Shown: piece by piece, positions 18,282 to 26,360 of the stretch
Position numbering within the stretch: the first letter of the stretch is position 1
How the letters are laid out: each line of letters starts with the position of its first letter
DNA from: an uncultured Odoribacter sp.
GTDB lineage: Bacteria > Bacteroidota > Bacteroidia > Bacteroidales > Marinifilaceae
Direction of reading: 5' to 3'
Length of the DNA stretch: 59,148 nucleotides
Assembly: GCA_910578985.1 (NCBI GenBank)
Contig: CAJTSF010000013.1
Coordinates: 1-59,148 of the forward strand
Notes under the pieces: model-generated
Database searches by the model: none
What the model was told of the DNA's origin: nothing
What the model saw: the letters and a program-made list of their open reading frames with translations, nothing else
Position numbers and translations under genes: made by a program

Positions 18282-19205
18282 TTAAAAATAGAAGTTCAGG
18301 CTCAGCGAGCCGCCCAAACATTCCGTTGCCATATAGAACCCGCGGTCGCCCGGAGAAACCAAATCAACCCGTTTCTCCACCCGCCCCGTCTTCTCATTGT
18401 ACCCCTCGCTCTCCAAATAGGTCTGCTTCCCGAGCATATAATACAGGCTCAGGTTCACCTCCGCGCCCAACGAAACCTTCGGCGCCATGAACCACTCCAC
18501 GCCCGCGCTGCCCGTCAAGCCCAGGTAGCAGTTAGCGCCATTATTGAACCGCGTCAAAGGACGGTAGCCGTTCACTGCCGACGGCATCGAACCATCAACC
18601 GTAGGAGACTGGTTCACATCCGTCAAGGCATTCCCGTATTTGCAAGTCACCTTGTCATTCATGAAAGCGAACAGCAAACCAGCTCCGAAAACACCCTGCA
18701 CCCGGCGCTGACCCTTGCGGTACTCCCCGCCCAGCATGATGCTCACCCCGCTTCTCCGGTTCCGGAGACGGTCCACCACCTTCTCCTCATCCAGCGTGTT
18801 CTCCCATTGCGATTTATCGTCATCCACATAAAAACGTTTCGTCTCCGAGCTGACTTTCAACCCGATGTTCGCACGCAACGCAAACTCATCCGACAGGAAA
18901 TATTTTCCCATGATCGACACATCCGGCATCAGCGTCTTCTGGTCGTCATCGAACATTTCACTCAACCTGCCGTACTTTGTGAAAGGAGAACCGCCGAGGT
19001 AGTTCAAATCGCCCTCCTTCCGGTTGAATATCGTCGCGGCATACTTCAACAAAGGAGTCACGTCCACGCCCACTGACCAATCGCCCGCCTTCGGCAGGTA
19101 CTGCTTTGCCGGTTTCTCCGCCGGCTTCTCCGTTTGATTCTCCTGCGCCTGCACCTCCATCAAAGACATGCAGCCCACCAGGAGAATCAGTAATATCTTT
19201 TTCAT
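18282..19205 (-). CDS. Predicted outer-membrane beta-barrel protein, unknown role
   Basis: 307 residues with a signal peptide (cleavage near VQAQ20), then a short Glu/Pro/Lys-rich linker and alternating hydrophobic strands (GDWSVGVDVTPLLKYAAT, LRANIGLKVSS, GVSIMLGGEYRKG, VSLGAEVNLSLYYML). It ends in the aromatic LSLNFYF typical of outer-membrane barrels. I do not recognise a named family. It is 34 bp downstream of the lipoprotein gene at 19240 and probably cotranscribed with it, so the two may act together at the outer membrane. Confidence 0.75.
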   Translation of the reverse strand: MKKILLILLVGCMSLMEVQAQENQTEKPAEKPAKQYLPKAGDWSVGVDVTPLLKYAATIFNRKEGDLNYLGGSPFTKYGRLSEMFDDDQKTLMPDVSIMGKYFLSDEFALRANIGLKVSSETKRFYVDDDKSQWENTLDEEKVVDRLRNRRSGVSIMLGGEYRKGQRRVQGVFGAGLLFAFMNDKVTCKYGNALTDVNQSPTVDGSMPSAVNGYRPLTRFNNGANCYLGLTGSAGVEWFMAPKVSLGAEVNLSLYYMLGKQTYLESEGYNEKTGRVEKRVDLVSPGDRGFYMATECLGGSLSLNFYF

Positions 19206-19239
19206 TCCTTCTTTCCTTTAATATTGATACCCCGTGTGT

Positions 19240-19782
19240 TTAAATTTCATCGTTTGCAGTAAAAGAATACCGGAGAAGTTTATCCTTAATGTCATTCGGC
19301 TCGAGCCGAACAGTTCCGGTAGCAAATCCGTACACACCCTCTATCCTGTTGTATATCGGGTCGTAATTGGCATCATAGTCATAGTCAAACACTTTTCTTT
19401 CCCCTTCGAAAGACAGTGCCTCCAATTCAACCGTTACTCCACCATCCTCCGGCACCGGAATCTCAAATTCATAACGTCCAGCGATATCTGTCACCGTCTC
19501 GAAAATCGTGTAACCGTGTCCCTGTCCGTTGGAAATAGATGAATTTCTGATTTTCGCCAATACTTTCACCTCGGCTTTCCGCGCATAGATTTGCTCCAGC
19601 TTTCCTTCATAATCATCGTACTCTTCCCTATCACTGTAACAAACAACGCCTTTCACTTTCGCCCTTCCCGGCAGGTCATTAATAGACATGGAAGTCTCCT
19701 CCTTCGCGCAGCCCGTGAGCGCCATTGCTGCAACGGCGACAACTGCAAACATTTTGAATTTTGTCAACATGTTATGATTCAA
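19240..19782 (-). CDS. Exported lipoprotein, unknown role
   Basis: 180 residues. The signal reads MLTKFKMFAVVAVAAMALTGC, so the true start may be the second Met at 19770. After the lipid-bearing Cys and an acidic stretch comes a beta-rich region with a carboxypeptidase-regulatory-like pattern (GVVCYSDREEYDDYEG, then ITDIAGRYEFEIPVPEDGG-type strands), seen in Bacteroidota surface lipoproteins. No enzyme motif was found. Likely first gene of a two-gene operon with the barrel protein at 18282. Confidence 0.75.
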   Translation of the reverse strand: MNHNMLTKFKMFAVVAVAAMALTGCAKEETSMSINDLPGRAKVKGVVCYSDREEYDDYEGKLEQIYARKAEVKVLAKIRNSSISNGQGHGYTIFETVTDIAGRYEFEIPVPEDGGVTVELEALSFEGERKVFDYDYDANYDPIYNRIEGVYGFATGTVRLEPNDIKDKLLRYSFTANDEI

Positions 19783-19812
19783 TTAAAATTAGTAAATAAG
19801 TTTATGCGGGCG

Positions 19813-19820
19813 CAAAAGTA
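19813..19820 (-). promoter_or_regulatory. -7 promoter box TACTTTTG for the lipoprotein-barrel operon
   Basis: Exact TAnnTTTG match on the minus strand, 30 bases before the first possible start codon at 19782. Confidence 0.6.
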
Positions 19821-19970
19821 CAATAATTATTTTACAATATAACTTTTGGTATAATTATTTTTGTTAAACGGGGAAAACCGGCACAACTCAATCCCTTTAC
19901 TATGTCTGCCAAGGGAGATTTCAGCAGTCAATCACGGAAGAATTACGGAATAACTACGATGATTCTACGG

Positions 19971-20034
19971 TTAAAAGCTTATTAAAAGCTTATTATACCT
20001 TTATTAAAAGCTTATTCTATACATAAGCTTTTAA
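19971..20034. repeat. Iterated TTAAAAGCTTA motifs (three direct, one inverted)
   Basis: Direct copies start at 19971, 19982 and 20004, all in the same 11-bp phase (one phase is skipped). An inverted copy, TAAGCTTTTAA, is at 20024-20034. Each contains AAGCTT. The cluster lies in the 460-bp spacer between the divergent lipoprotein gene and the TPR gene. Confidence 0.7.
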
Positions 20035-20208
20035 TCGGTTTTTAATATGCTTATAAAAATGGATTTATCGTGACAGAACCGTAATTAATCCGTAGTTCCC
20101 TCATCATTCACCCCTGACGACACCCGAACAATGTCCTGAAAACCTCCTCCGAAGCACCGGAAAGGAAGAAATCGGGAAGAACTTCACGGAAATTGGCGGG
20201 ATATGCCT

Positions 20209-20216
20209 ATCTTTGT
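20209..20216 (+). promoter_or_regulatory. -7 promoter box TATCTTTG for the TPR-sigma operon
   Basis: Exact consensus match. Because transcription should begin a few bases after it, the in-frame ATG at 20203 cannot be used and the start at 20242 is preferred. Confidence 0.7.
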
Positions 20217-20241
20217 CCATGACTATTATTTCAATCACGAC

Positions 20242-21195
20242 ATGGCAAACTTTTTCAAAACCCTCTTTTCCGGCTCCGGCGAGGAGAGCCCCGAGGAGAA
20301 AGCACGGAAGGATTTCGACGTCCTGAAATACGACGGCATCAAGGCACTGAAAATCGGCAAGGGCGCCTACGCGATACGCTGCTTCAACGAAGCCCTGAAA
20401 ATCGAGCAAGACGCGGAGGTGCTGGAACACCTCGTGGCGGCATACACGCGGGAAGACCGCACGGAGGAGGCGGTGGAGACGGCGGGACAGCTGCTGGACA
20501 TCGAGCCGGAAAACGGCGGCGTGCTGCTCCTGCGCGCGAACCTGAATTATATGATTGAACGCTACGCCGACGTCATCGCCGACTGCGAGCGCGCCATCGC
20601 AATCGACGCGACGGATGCGCGGGCGCATTACCTGGCAGGACGCGCCAAACACAAGAACAGCGACGCCATCGGCGCCATCGTGAGCCTCTCGAACGCCATC
20701 GCCCGAAAGGAGGATTATGCCGCCGCCTATCTGCTGCGCGCCGAGGTGATGCTGGCTACGGGGGACGCCGCGGACGGGCTGCAGGACGCCGACAAGGCGG
20801 CGGAACTGATGCCCGAGGAGGAGCAGGCGTTCCTCATCCGGGGACAGTTGCACGAGGCGCTACGCGACGACCGCGCGGCAGAGGAGGACTACCGCCATGC
20901 CATGGAGGTGAACCCCTTCAACGAACAGGCTTACCTGCTGCTGGGCAATCTCCACATCGCCCGCAACCAACCGGCGGAAGCCATCGCCCTCTTCGACGAG
21001 GCGGTGGAGCTGAAGCCCGATTTCGCCCGCGCCTACCATGAACGCGGGCGCGCACGACTCCTGGCGGGAGACAAGGAGGGCGCCGCCGCCGACCTGAAAA
21101 AGGCGCTGGAACTGGATGCGGAGCGGGGAGAGCACCTGCCCGTGGACGGGACCTATTCGAATTTCGAGGATATGTATAAGAACCGCCCTCTGTAA
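20242..21195 (+). CDS. TPR-repeat protein
   Basis: 317 residues starting MANFFKTLFSG. Almost the entire chain is tandem tetratricopeptide repeats: successive units such as AIRCFNEALKIEQDAEVLEH, YADVIADCERAIAIDATDAR, AIVSLSNAIARKEDYAA, ALRDDRAAEEDYRHAMEVNP and AIALFDEAVELKPDFARAYH. There is no signal peptide or membrane segment, so it is a cytoplasmic scaffold. It is followed 11 bp later by an orphan ECF sigma factor in the same direction. The TPR protein may hold or present that sigma factor in place of an anti-sigma factor, which is inference from position. Confidence 0.88.
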   Translation: MANFFKTLFSGSGEESPEEKARKDFDVLKYDGIKALKIGKGAYAIRCFNEALKIEQDAEVLEHLVAAYTREDRTEEAVETAGQLLDIEPENGGVLLLRANLNYMIERYADVIADCERAIAIDATDARAHYLAGRAKHKNSDAIGAIVSLSNAIARKEDYAAAYLLRAEVMLATGDAADGLQDADKAAELMPEEEQAFLIRGQLHEALRDDRAAEEDYRHAMEVNPFNEQAYLLLGNLHIARNQPAEAIALFDEAVELKPDFARAYHERGRARLLAGDKEGAAADLKKALELDAERGEHLPVDGTYSNFEDMYKNRPL

Positions 21196-21206
21196 AGCCC
21201 CGAGGA

Positions 21207-21758
21207 ATGCAATCGCAAAGGACGGCACGGCACGATTTCAAGGAGATATTCCAAACCCACTATCCCGGAATGGTGAGGGTCGCCCTGATGTATGTCCGCA
21301 ACCTGCAGGCGGCGGAGGATATCGTGCAGGATGTGTTCGTGCGGTTCTGGGAGGCGGAACTCCACAAGACGCCGCCGGAGCATATCGGCAGTTACCTGAT
21401 GACGGCGGTCAAGAACAGCAGCCTGAACCATTTGAAGCACCTGGAGGTGGAGGAAAAGTTCTGCCGGGAATATGTCCGGGAGGCGGAGGCGGACGGGGAG
21501 AGCCCGGAGGAGTACCTGAAGCTGGTGGAGCGGTTGCTGGAGGAGTTGCCGGCGAAGCGCCGGGAGGTGCTGGAAATGAGTGTCGTGGAATCGAAATCCT
21601 ACCGGGAAATCGCCGACCTGCTGAACCTCTCGGTGAACACCGTCAAAGACCACATCAAAAAAGCGTACGCTTTCCTGCGCGAGCGGGCGCAACAGGAGGT
21701 TCCGAAGCTGATGCTGTATCTGGCATGCCTGCGGAAAAAGCGGTTCAATGTTTCGTGA
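21207..21758 (+). CDS. ECF RNA polymerase sigma-70 factor without a FecR partner
   Basis: 183 residues with region 2 (DFKEIFQTHYPGMVRVAL, NLQAAEDIVQDVFVRFWE) and region 4 (LPAKRREVLEMSVVESKSY and the HTH IADLLNLSVNTVKDHIKKA). Normal length. It is the second gene of an operon with the TPR protein; no fecR or STN receptor follows. Its last 14 bases overlap tail to tail with the heme-type receptor gene at 21745, so read-through would produce antisense RNA to that receptor. Target genes cannot be deduced. Confidence 0.93.
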   Translation: MQSQRTARHDFKEIFQTHYPGMVRVALMYVRNLQAAEDIVQDVFVRFWEAELHKTPPEHIGSYLMTAVKNSSLNHLKHLEVEEKFCREYVREAEADGESPEEYLKLVERLLEELPAKRREVLEMSVVESKSYREIADLLNLSVNTVKDHIKKAYAFLRERAQQEVPKLMLYLACLRKKRFNVS

Positions 21759-23946
21759 AATGATAGCTGAGGGTGCCGGTGAAGCCGATGCCCCGCTGCG
21801 GGATGAGGGATGGGTCGGCGGAGACATTGGGAGAACGGGCGTTGAGCAGGTTGTCTATTCCTAAAATCAGTCGGAAGCCGCGCGGGAAGCGGGCGGCAAG
21901 ATTCAAGTCGAGGGAGGAGAACGGCGCGTTACGGTGCATTTGATAGACCTCTTCGCTTTTTTTGTTCCATACATCCGCAGCGGAAAGCCACCGTCCGTCG
22001 AAAGAGGCGGAAAGCACCGTCGCGCCGACCGGACGGACATAGGCGATGGCGTAGGTGAGGCTGTGGGGACGGAAGGCGGAGAGGTTGTATCCGTCCACGC
22101 GGTCATGGCTGTTCACATAAGCATAGGCGGCGCGGAGGGAGAGCCCGTCCGCCGGACGCACCTGCAGGAGGAGGTCCACGCCGCTTTTCCGCCCGCGGGG
22201 GGCGTTGTAGTAGATTTGGTTCTTGCCGTCGGGGGCGAGCGTGAGCCCGATGGCATGGCGCATGACGGTGTGGTAGGCGGAGGCGGAGGCGTTGAAGGCG
22301 CCGCGGGCGTATTCCAGGGAGAGGGTGCCCTGGTGGCTGGTCTCGGGCTTCAGGTCGGGGTTGCCGTAAATCATGAAAGCGCCGAGCCCGCCCATGTCAT
22401 ACTCGGCGTGGAGTTCCTTGAGGGTGGGGATGCGGAAGCCCATGCCGTAGCTGCCGCGGAGGGCGAAGTCGCCGAGGCGCAGCATGGCGGATACCTTGGG
22501 GCTGGCGTGGAAGCCGTAGGCGGAATGGACGTCGGAACGGACGCCGGCGACGAGGTCGAGGCGGTCGGCGGGTTTCCACTCTTCCTGCAGGTAGAGCACG
22601 TAATTCCGCTGTGAGAAAGAGGTGTCGTTGCCGTTGTTGAACCAGTAGTGCTCCATCCGCTGGGCGTCCGCCTCGGCGCCGGCGGTGAGGGTGTGTCGGC
22701 CGGCGAAGAGGGTGTAGTTCAGGCGTGCGGTCTGCACGAGGTCGCGGAAGATTTTGCGGGAGGGGGCGCCGTCGGTGTAGCGTTCGCGCTTGCCGTAGTC
22801 GTCGAAGAGGTAGGAGGCGGTCAGGCGATGGCGGTCGGAGGCGTAGTCGATTTGGGGGTGGAGGGTGTAGGTGGAGAACACTTTCTGCACAGTGGCGTGG
22901 GCGTAGGGGTCGCGGAGGCGGTTGGCGTAGCCGGAAGCCGAGAGTTTCGCTTTCCAGCCTCCTCCGAAGTCGTAGCCGAAGCGCTGGGCGCCTTGCAGGA
23001 TTTCATACCCCGGCACGGAGAGGCGCGAGGGGAGGAGGGTGTCGCGGATGACGGTGTCGGGGGTGTGCGTCTCGGTCACGGCGCCGCGGCGGTCGCGGAC
23101 GGTGTAGGCATGGCGGGAACGGTAGGCGAGGGAGGTGTAGGAGGAGAAGGCGCCCGCCTTGATGCCGAGGGAGGCGGCATGTTTCATCTCGTCGCGGGTG
23201 CCCCATCGGGTGGAGAGCGCCACGCGGAGGGGGGATTCGGCATCGCGGGTGATGATGTTCACGACTCCGCCCATCGCCTGCGAGCCGTAGAGGGTGGACA
23301 TCGGTCCTTTGACGACCTCCACGCGGGCGATGTCGTCGAGGTCGATGCGGGAGAAGTCCACGTTGCCTCCCGCGCCTTCGCCTGCCAGGCGCTCCCCATC
23401 GACGAGGAAGAGCACGTAGCCGCCCGCCACGCCCTGGAAGGAGAGCGCCGGCAGGTTGGAACCGTGCGCCATGCCGAACTGCAAGCCCGGCAGCACCGAT
23501 TCCAGCAGGTCCTGGAAGTCGAGAGGGTTCACCCGCTCAATCTCTTCGCGGGAGAGGACGCGCGTGAGGATGGGCGCCTCCTTCAGCAGACGGGGGGTGC
23601 GGGTGCCGGTGACGACGACCTCCTCCAGCGCCAGTTCCGCCTTCTCCAGGCGGAAGCGCAAGGGGGCGCGGGGGGTGCCGTCCCATACGTATTCCAAGGG
23701 CTTGTAGCCCGTGAAACTCACGCGGAGCATCTGTCTTTCAGGCTTCTCCAAGGTGAGGAGGAACTCCCCGCGGGCATCGGTGCTGACGCCGAGGGTGCTG
23801 CCTTCGACCCACACGGAGGCGCCCGGCAAGGGACTGCCTTCGCTGTCGGTCACCACGCCGCGGAGCGTCACGCCCCCGTCCCCGTCCGCACGGGCCAAAA
23901 GGACGGGCAGAAGCCACAGCAGCAGGAGTCCGATTACGCGCTTCAT
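21745..23946 (-). CDS. TonB-dependent receptor, heme-type (HmuR-like)
   Basis: 733 residues: signal peptide to about Ala20, carboxypeptidase-regulatory-like domain (LRGVVTDSEGSPLPGASV, about 28-110), plug (VVTGTRTPRLLKEAP, VVKGPMSTLYGSQAMGGV) and barrel. In the barrel, FRIPTLKELHAEY followed by GNPDLKPETS corresponds to the FRAP and NPDL box region conserved in heme receptors. The gene directly upstream, 13 bp away, encodes an HmuY-like lipoprotein, which is the known partner of HmuR in Porphyromonas. I therefore favour heme or porphyrin uptake. BtuB-like cobalamin transport is the alternative, because a B12 riboswitch lies close by on the other strand. Confidence 0.85.
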   Translation of the reverse strand: MKRVIGLLLLWLLPVLLARADGDGGVTLRGVVTDSEGSPLPGASVWVEGSTLGVSTDARGEFLLTLEKPERQMLRVSFTGYKPLEYVWDGTPRAPLRFRLEKAELALEEVVVTGTRTPRLLKEAPILTRVLSREEIERVNPLDFQDLLESVLPGLQFGMAHGSNLPALSFQGVAGGYVLFLVDGERLAGEGAGGNVDFSRIDLDDIARVEVVKGPMSTLYGSQAMGGVVNIITRDAESPLRVALSTRWGTRDEMKHAASLGIKAGAFSSYTSLAYRSRHAYTVRDRRGAVTETHTPDTVIRDTLLPSRLSVPGYEILQGAQRFGYDFGGGWKAKLSASGYANRLRDPYAHATVQKVFSTYTLHPQIDYASDRHRLTASYLFDDYGKRERYTDGAPSRKIFRDLVQTARLNYTLFAGRHTLTAGAEADAQRMEHYWFNNGNDTSFSQRNYVLYLQEEWKPADRLDLVAGVRSDVHSAYGFHASPKVSAMLRLGDFALRGSYGMGFRIPTLKELHAEYDMGGLGAFMIYGNPDLKPETSHQGTLSLEYARGAFNASASAYHTVMRHAIGLTLAPDGKNQIYYNAPRGRKSGVDLLLQVRPADGLSLRAAYAYVNSHDRVDGYNLSAFRPHSLTYAIAYVRPVGATVLSASFDGRWLSAADVWNKKSEEVYQMHRNAPFSSLDLNLAARFPRGFRLILGIDNLLNARSPNVSADPSLIPQRGIGFTGTLSYHFTKH

Positions 23947-23959
23947 GCCCCGCCGACTC

Positions 23960-25069
23960 TTATTTCAATTCTCTATAACGGAATTTGGCATTCAACGCCT
24001 TGCCGCCATAAGTATATTCGGAGAATTGCATCTTCCACACCTTGTCCGTCGCCGTGCGGACGAGGAAGATGTTTTTGTTCAACTCGTATTTGAACGGCGG
24101 CATCGTGCCCGTCGGGGTGACGGTCAGAAAGCTTGCCAGCACCTCGTTGAGAGGGGTGCACTGGAAGCCCATTTTCCCGTCGGGCAGCATCTCCTTCATG
24201 CTGGCGATGACGACGCCCCGGGCGTCCGGCACGAACTCCTCCGCGGAGGGCAGGACCGCCCCGTTCCAGTCCGTGGATTCCAGGCGCATGACGCTGCCGC
24301 CGTTGGTGCGCACGTCGTACTTGTGGAAGGCGATGTCCCACGTCCGCCCTTCCAGGGCGGCAGGGTCCGCCTCGAAAGTACTTCCCGGCACATACTTGCC
24401 GGTCTGCCCGTTGAAAGTGATTTCCTTGATTTCGCGTTCCTCGTTTCGGGCGGTATAAGTGCCCGTAATCGGAAAGGGCATTTTGCCCGGGGTAATCTCG
24501 CAGGTCAGCTTGATGTCGGAGTTCAGGGTGGCGCCGATAAAGCCGTCCACCTTCAGCTTGTAGAAGGGCACTTCGCCGCCCGTCACGGTGTTCTCCACGG
24601 CTGTCCCTTCAAGCATCCATTTGTCGCCGTTCTTGGTGGCTTTGGCTTTGGCGGTCAGGGAGTAAGGCTCTATTTTGCCGTCCGCCTTGGCGGGCTTGCC
24701 GGACATATCCGGCATGGCGAGGGTCAGATCCTTCAGGGTGACTTCCACCGAATCCGCCGACACGCGGTTCACGAGTACCGTGAGATTGTCCTGCCCGTCC
24801 AAGGGCACTCCCATCAAAGGTGCCAATGCCAGCTTGCCGGTGTATATCCCCGCCACGCCTTCCTTCACTTCCCCGATAGGCACAACGAAAGATTCCCCCG
24901 ATTGAAAGGAGAAGCAGGTCCAGGAACCGTAATCGGTCGCCTCCACGGTGACCTCTTTCCAAGTTTCAACGGGAGGCTCCGGCTCATCGCCTCCACAAGT
25001 CGATTCACACCCCCATAATAACAGTCCGCTCATCACCAATCCTCCCACCCACAAAATTCTTTTCTTCAT
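23960..25069 (-). CDS. HmuY-like surface lipoprotein with an inserted beta domain
   Basis: 369 residues. The signal ends LLLWGC (Cys21). Residues about 36-58 (WKEVTVEATDYGSWTCFSFQ) and about 216-369, including TWDIAFHKYDVRTNGG, match the beginning and core of the HmuY fold, a heme-binding outer-membrane lipoprotein. Between them, about 60-215 forms an extra beta-rich stretch (LMLEGTAVENTV-type strands) reminiscent of calycin-like lipoproteins. It would capture its ligand at the surface and pass it to the receptor encoded 13 bp downstream. The domain split is from reading the chain, so its borders are approximate. The heme ligands cannot be assigned. Confidence 0.8.
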   Translation of the reverse strand: MKKRILWVGGLVMSGLLLWGCESTCGGDEPEPPVETWKEVTVEATDYGSWTCFSFQSGESFVVPIGEVKEGVAGIYTGKLALAPLMGVPLDGQDNLTVLVNRVSADSVEVTLKDLTLAMPDMSGKPAKADGKIEPYSLTAKAKATKNGDKWMLEGTAVENTVTGGEVPFYKLKVDGFIGATLNSDIKLTCEITPGKMPFPITGTYTARNEEREIKEITFNGQTGKYVPGSTFEADPAALEGRTWDIAFHKYDVRTNGGSVMRLESTDWNGAVLPSAEEFVPDARGVVIASMKEMLPDGKMGFQCTPLNEVLASFLTVTPTGTMPPFKYELNKNIFLVRTATDKVWKMQFSEYTYGGKALNAKFRYRELK

Positions 25070-25107
25070 ATCTTACTCATTTAAAATCATTATTCTTTTT
25101 CAACGGA

Positions 25108-25115
25108 CAAATATA
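25108..25115 (-). promoter_or_regulatory. -7 promoter box TATATTTG for the HmuY-receptor operon
   Basis: Exact TAnnTTTG match on the minus strand, 38 bases before the start codon at 25069. The riboswitch lies on the opposite strand beyond it, so it is not part of this mRNA. Confidence 0.65.
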
Positions 25116-25158
25116 CGAGGAAAAGATGAAAATAGTTTTGGGATTCGGACAATTTCTT

Positions 25159-25166
25159 TACCTTTG
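25159..25166 (+). promoter_or_regulatory. -7 promoter box TACCTTTG for the riboswitch transcript
   Basis: Exact TAnnTTTG match. Predicted RNA start is a few bases downstream, just before the aptamer. Confidence 0.65.
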
Positions 25167-25171
25167 CGCCC

Positions 25172-25360
25172 GTATTGGTTTTCCCGCTGCCATCCGGCAC
25201 GGGGAATAAAAGGGAATCGGGTGCAAATCCCGAACAGGACACGCTGCTGTAAGCTTCACGCAACGGTCCGGACAATACTCCTGCCACTGTCGGCAAAGGC
25301 TCGACGGGAAGGCGTCCGGACAGAAGCAAGTCAGAAGACCTGCCATACGAGCAACCGTCC
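25172..25360 (+). ncRNA. Cobalamin (vitamin B12) riboswitch aptamer
   Basis: The conserved elements occur in order on the plus strand. GGGAATCGGGTGCAAATCCC (25211-25230) is followed by CAGGACACGCTGCTGTAAGC, then TGCCACTGTCGG near 25281, GGGAAGGCG near 25307, and the B12 box AGTCAGAAGACCTGCC at 25331-25346. ATACGAG plus CTCTCGT afterwards can form P13. The only downstream gene on this strand is the lipoprotein at 25595, so B12 should lower its expression. Confidence 0.93.
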
Positions 25361-25415
25361 GTACTCTCGTGGACTTAGAGACGGGCACCTGCGAATATAT
25401 TTACTGTACTGTGAG

Positions 25416-25533
25416 AAACACCGGGAGTGGGGACAGTTACGTGACGTGGCATCATTTCATGTGGCCATGATGCCCGGGACGAACGGCTCCCGCTTGGATA
25501 GGTCCGCTTGGCGCTCCTGCCGGTGTTTTTTAA
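25416..25533 (+). terminator. Possible expression platform (terminator) of the riboswitch
   Basis: AAACACCGG (25416-25424) pairs with CCGGTGTTT (25520-25528), which runs into a T tract. An inner stem GGCATCAT/ATGATGCC lies inside. The structure sits between aptamer and start codon and could act as the B12-dependent terminator. The long interior makes this moderate. Confidence 0.45.
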
Positions 25534-25594
25534 ATGAAAAACAAGAATAGAAATGATATATAACGTTTTATTAACCATTTAAAAATTAAATCAC

Positions 25595-26326
25595 ATGAAA
25601 AATTTGAGATTATTTGCATTTCTGTTTGCCGCTGCGGCAATGGTTACTTTCTCCTCCTGCAACAAGGATGACGACGACGATGTGACGGTCATCGATTTTG
25701 AGAGCATCGAACTGCCGGAAGAGGGGTATATCAATAACAAATCCCTGACGTTGGAAGGTGTTACGTTTTACAACAATTTTAACGAACAATATAGTTCTTG
25801 GTTCGGATTTGCATATTCCAATTGCACAGACAAAACAACCAATGGATACATAAATCAATACAGTGTATTTGGCGATGGGGGATATAAATCAAAACAATTT
25901 GCAGTGGCATACTACTCTCATTACAACTTTTTACTTGACGGAGCGACACCCCACTTCCAATTTGCCAATCAAGAAGAAAAATTACTTGAAAACGTTATGA
26001 TTACCAACGGTACTTATCTTGTATTGGCTATCACTGAAGGCAAAGATGCCCCTGCCAAAATATTCAAAGAGGGCGACTGGTTCAAGGTTATTTTTACCGG
26101 CTACAAAGCTGACGGTACAAAAATCGAAAAGCCTGTCGAATTCTACCTTGCCGACTTCCGGGATGGAAAAACCGATATCTGCAAAACCTGGAAGGAAGTC
26201 GATTTGAAACCATTGGGAAAAGTGAATAAAGTAACCATCACATTCGATGGCACAGACATGGGTGATTTTGGTCCGAACACTCCAACATACGTCTGCATGG
26301 ACAACCTGACGTATTGGAATGAGTGA
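25595..26326 (+). CDS. DUF4465-like surface lipoprotein under B12 riboswitch control
   Basis: 243 residues. The lipoprotein signal ends TFSSC (Cys22) and is followed by an Asn-Lys-Asp-rich surface-export-type stretch (NKDDDDD). The rest is a beta-rich domain with IDFESIELPEEGYINNKS at its start, GFAYSNCTDKTTNGYINQY in the middle and PTYVCMDNLTYW at the end, the pattern of DUF4465 proteins. Proteins of this type are often B12-regulated in Bacteroidales, and I believe the B12-binding BtuH lipoproteins belong to this class, though I could not check. With the riboswitch upstream, binding cobalamin at the cell surface is the leading role. No BtuB receptor is beside it. The gene is AT-richer than its neighbours. 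Confidence 0.8.
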   Translation: MKNLRLFAFLFAAAAMVTFSSCNKDDDDDVTVIDFESIELPEEGYINNKSLTLEGVTFYNNFNEQYSSWFGFAYSNCTDKTTNGYINQYSVFGDGGYKSKQFAVAYYSHYNFLLDGATPHFQFANQEEKLLENVMITNGTYLVLAITEGKDAPAKIFKEGDWFKVIFTGYKADGTKIEKPVEFYLADFRDGKTDICKTWKEVDLKPLGKVNKVTITFDGTDMGDFGPNTPTYVCMDNLTYWNE

Positions 26327-26360
26327 TTCCCCTGAAAATATTCATAGTTTTTACAAGAAG

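Noticed and set aside
19971..20034. CRISPR array
   Set aside because: The repeats are only 11 bp, have no uniform unique spacers and no cas genes are present.
21745..23946. Naming the receptor BtuB because of the nearby B12 riboswitch
   Set aside because: The riboswitch is on the other strand and upstream of a different gene; the HmuY-like partner and the FRAP/NPDL-type boxes favour a heme receptor.
22648..24093. 481-codon open frame on the plus strand opposite the heme receptor
   Set aside because: It mirrors the receptor codon by codon because that gene has GC-rich third positions; the product is low-complexity Gly/Val/Ala-rich and has no family, signal or promoter.
25090..25578. Short minus-strand frames across the B12 riboswitch
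   Set aside because: The region is explained by the aptamer and its downstream structure on the plus strand.
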